DNA from: Gallionellales bacterium UBA7399
Lineage (GTDB): Bacteria > Pseudomonadota > Gammaproteobacteria > Burkholderiales > Gallionellaceae
Assembly: GCA_002470125.1 (NCBI GenBank)
Contig: DKNB01000080.1
Span: forward strand, 1,282-26,532
Direction: 5' to 3'
DNA: 25,251 nt
Positions 23,336 through 25,251 of this stretch are shown here, piece after piece. Every line of letters begins with the position of its first letter. The stretch's first letter is position 1. The notes under the pieces were generated by a model that was not told where the DNA came from, made no database searches, and saw nothing but the letters and a program-made list of their open reading frames with translations. Position numbers and translations under genes: made by a program.

Positions 23336-24172
23336 ATGAATCTAATTATTCAAAGCACACAGGCAGTCCCTGCAGTCCATGTGACCATCCTTGCTGGGAT
23401 GGTTACCGCCTCTTATACCGAGAGGATGTCAGAGCGCGTCTATCGATTTCATGATGTCAGCGAGCATGATGCAGTGTCGGCGTATTGCTACGATAACCAG
23501 ATCGATTATGGTTTTATTGAGCCAGGTCGAAATTTGTCAGATTTTGGGCTGGTGGTGATGGACATGGACTCCACGCTTATCTCCATAGAATGTATCGATG
23601 AGGTGGCCGATATGATGCATATAAAGCCTCAGGTATCAATCATTACCGAGGCAGCGATGCGAGGGGAGATTGATTTTAGTGAAAGCCTGCGTCGACGCGT
23701 GGCTTTGTTATCGGGTCTGGAGCAGAGTGTATTGCAGGGTGTTTATGATGAGCGCCTGCGGCTTAATTTTGGCGCAGAATTGATGTTGAGTAAGCTGAGG
23801 GAGTGCGGCATCAAAACCATGCTGGTGTCAGGAGGATTTAGTTTTTTTTCGGAGCGACTCAAACAACGCCTTGGCCTTGACTATGCGCACGCAAATACAC
23901 TAGAAATAGTTGATGGTAAAATTACCGGAAGAGTGCTCGGCCAGATCCTTGATGCGCAGGGAAAGGCCGACCTTCTGGTGCGTACCCGAGATGAATTACA
24001 GCTTGGTGCAGAGCAGGTTATTGCTATCGGTGACGGCGCAAATGACCTAAAGATGATGGCGCAGGCGGGCGTTAGTGTTGCCTACCATGCAAAGCCAGTG
24101 GTGCTCGCGCAGGCCAAGTATGCTTTTAACTTTGTGGGTCTGGATGGATTGATAAATTTGTTTGGTGGCTAG
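23336..24172 (+). CDS. serB: Phosphoserine phosphatase
   Basis: It catalyses the last step of serine synthesis. The 278-aa HAD-family protein has the nucleophile Asp76 in VVMDMDSTLIS, the serine-specificity stretch IECIDEVADM, motif II MLVSGGFSFF, and the metal-binding IGDGANDLKMM. The first 65 or so residues form an N-terminal extension typical of SerB in this group. It starts 49 bases after mfd on the same strand, with no strong ribosome site. Confidence 0.96.
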   Translation: MNLIIQSTQAVPAVHVTILAGMVTASYTERMSERVYRFHDVSEHDAVSAYCYDNQIDYGFIEPGRNLSDFGLVVMDMDSTLISIECIDEVADMMHIKPQVSIITEAAMRGEIDFSESLRRRVALLSGLEQSVLQGVYDERLRLNFGAELMLSKLRECGIKTMLVSGGFSFFSERLKQRLGLDYAHANTLEIVDGKITGRVLGQILDAQGKADLLVRTRDELQLGAEQVIAIGDGANDLKMMAQAGVSVAYHAKPVVLAQAKYAFNFVGLDGLINLFGG

Positions 24173-24233
24173 CTTGGGGGGATAGTCTCGTGTACGACAC
24201 CTTTAAGACTAACAAGAATAGCGATAGGACGAA

Positions 24234-24947
24234 ATGAATATTAAAGAACTGTTCTCATCCTTTAAGGTGACGGTGGCACCCATTCCGCTTTCAGAGAAGA
24301 TACGCAATGGATTGATTGGCGGACTTGCCATTCTTCTCTTGGGGCTGGCGCTTAAGCATTTCCCGTTGTCTGACTATCCCCTCGTTATGCTGGCCTCAAT
24401 AGCCGCCTCGGCGGTCCTGCTTTTTGCGGCACCACACAGCCCCATGGCACAACCGTGGCCCGTATTGGGTGGCCATCTAGTCTCGGCATTAGCCGGGTGG
24501 CTGTGCAGTCAACTCGTCGGTGATCCACTATTGGCAGCGGGTTGTGCAGTTGGATTGGCAATATTTATGATGCAGTATATGCATTGCCTGCATCCACCTG
24601 GCGCAGCTACGGCGCTTACGTTGGTCTTATATGGCACACAGTTTAATACCATGGGCTGGTCGTGGGTTGCGCTTGTCGTGCTGGCGAACGCTGTAATTTC
24701 ACTAGTGTTTGCGTTAATTGTAAATAATATTTTACCAGGACGATGTTATCCAATGCGGCACGTCAATCAGCAGTCCACAGTTTTGATGGGTGGGCAGCCA
24801 GGGTTTGCCACATTAGAGCAGGCTGATATAGAGTGGGCGTTGACGCAGATGGATGGTGTGATTGATGTTAGCGAGGAGGATCTTGTGGATGTTTACAGGC
24901 TAGCCACTAAGCATGCAAAGGGTTTGGGCGACAAGGCGAACCGGTAG
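24234..24947 (+). CDS. HPP family integral membrane protein
   Basis: This 237-aa protein has an HPP domain with about five membrane helices (roughly 26-44, 50-68, 76-95, 98-118 and 142-165) and the naming motif HPPGAATAL. A soluble tail of some 70 residues follows (TLEQADIEWALTQMDGVIDVSEEDLVDVYRLA), without the paired CBS domains found in some relatives. Plant and cyanobacterial HPP proteins transport nitrite; bacterial members are mostly uncharacterised, so the substrate here is unknown. AGGACG precedes the ATG. It lies 61 bases after serB. Confidence 0.9.
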   Translation: MNIKELFSSFKVTVAPIPLSEKIRNGLIGGLAILLLGLALKHFPLSDYPLVMLASIAASAVLLFAAPHSPMAQPWPVLGGHLVSALAGWLCSQLVGDPLLAAGCAVGLAIFMMQYMHCLHPPGAATALTLVLYGTQFNTMGWSWVALVVLANAVISLVFALIVNNILPGRCYPMRHVNQQSTVLMGGQPGFATLEQADIEWALTQMDGVIDVSEEDLVDVYRLATKHAKGLGDKANR

Positions 24948-24954
24948 TGGTGCT

Positions 24955-25016
24955 GGCCACTGTGCTTGCGTAGTGGCCTATTAAAGACTGAGCTCGCCTT
25001 GTGGTGAGCCACTCAG
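24955..25016. terminator. Two hairpins between the convergent HPP gene and cyclophilin
   Basis: GGCCACT / AGTGGCC (24955-24961 with 24972-24978) is a 7-bp stem. A second structure, CTGAG-CTCGCC / GGTGAG-CCA-CTCAG (24988-25016), has a 3-base bulge. Neither is followed by a proper T tract, so they are only candidate terminators for the convergent transcripts. Confidence 0.35.
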
Positions 25017-25045
25017 CCTATTGTCGGCGGTAGAAACCCACAAGA

Positions 25046-25251
25046 CTACGCTTCGTTAATTGTGACTTTTATTATTTTGTCACCCTGACTGACTGAATTC
25101 ACTGCAGACATACCCGCAATAACTTTTCCAAACACCGTATGCTTTCCATCTAGATGGGGCTGAGGGCTGTGTGTAATAAAGAACTGGCTGCCATTACTGT
25201 TTGGGCCAGAGTTTGCCATGGAGAGAGATCCAATACCGTGTTTCAATGGGT
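25046..25251 (-). CDS. Cyclophilin-type peptidyl-prolyl cis-trans isomerase (C-terminal part)
   Basis: The C-terminal 68 or so residues of a cyclophilin are visible; the start lies beyond the window end. Cyclophilins catalyse proline isomerisation during folding. LSMANSGPNSNGSQFFIT and HLDGKHTVFGKVIAGMSAV are the conserved active-site stretches. The short end (KVTINEA, stop TAG) suggests a cytoplasmic PpiB-type protein, but the missing N-terminus could hold a signal peptide. No in-frame start appears before the edge except internal ones, so it is partial. Confidence 0.95.
   Translation of the reverse strand, partial: PLKHGIGSLSMANSGPNSNGSQFFITHSPQPHLDGKHTVFGKVIAGMSAVNSVSQGDKIIKVTINEA

Noticed and set aside
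24173..24233. Terminator between serB and the HPP gene
   Set aside because: No stem with a T tract is present; the gap has only the ribosome site of the HPP gene.

Overview
The window reads as a chromosomal segment of a betaproteobacterium. Evidence: the blocks hisH-hisA-hisF-hisI-hisE-HIT-tatA-tatB-tatC, aroK-aroB-dgt and argD-argF-argG, and the protein sequences, all look betaproteobacterial. A Nitrosomonadales/Gallionellaceae-type host is my best guess, but this is inference from gene order and recalled sequence resemblance only. Nearly all of the sequence is densely packed housekeeping genes, and I see no insertion sequence, prophage, CRISPR array or integrase.

Layout. 1-300: the last codons of a probable groL, its terminator, then tRNA-Phe(GAA) with its own promoter and terminator. 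360-1112: a small transcription unit of two related, unrecognised two-helix membrane proteins (77 and 75 aa), with a structured leader, an intergenic hairpin, two 3' hairpins and a strong terminator shared with the convergent mutY. 1137-6629 (minus strand): argD-argF-argG, then ppnP, yajQ and mutY, all in one direction. 6821-7215 (minus): rpsT with a clear promoter and terminator. 7355-14279 (plus): hisC-hisB-hisH-hisA-hisF-hisI-hisE, a HIT hydrolase and tatABC; hisG and hisD are not here. 14374-15120: a NIF3/YbgI family protein. 15129-16654 (minus): an unrecognised 210-aa gene downstream of a periplasmic chlorite dismutase with all its active-site residues. 16829-19685 (plus): aroK, aroB, dgt. 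19801-24947 (plus): mfd, serB and an HPP-family membrane protein. 25046-end (minus): the C-terminal part of a cyclophilin.

How it fits together. The arg, his and aro genes are complete biosynthetic modules. mutY and mfd are DNA-repair genes, and TatABC builds the twin-arginine translocase. The two parts that ordinary housekeeping does not explain are the tandem small membrane-protein unit at 494-1008 and the cld plus 210-aa pair at 15129-16654. The second pair sits at a junction between two conserved blocks, with no perchlorate reductase in view. A chlorite dismutase without perchlorate reductase is known from nitrite oxidisers, whose nitrite oxidoreductase can form chlorite from chlorate. 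The HPP protein, whose family includes nitrite transporters, is compatible with that, but nothing here proves it. No stretch longer than about 300 bases lacks a gene.
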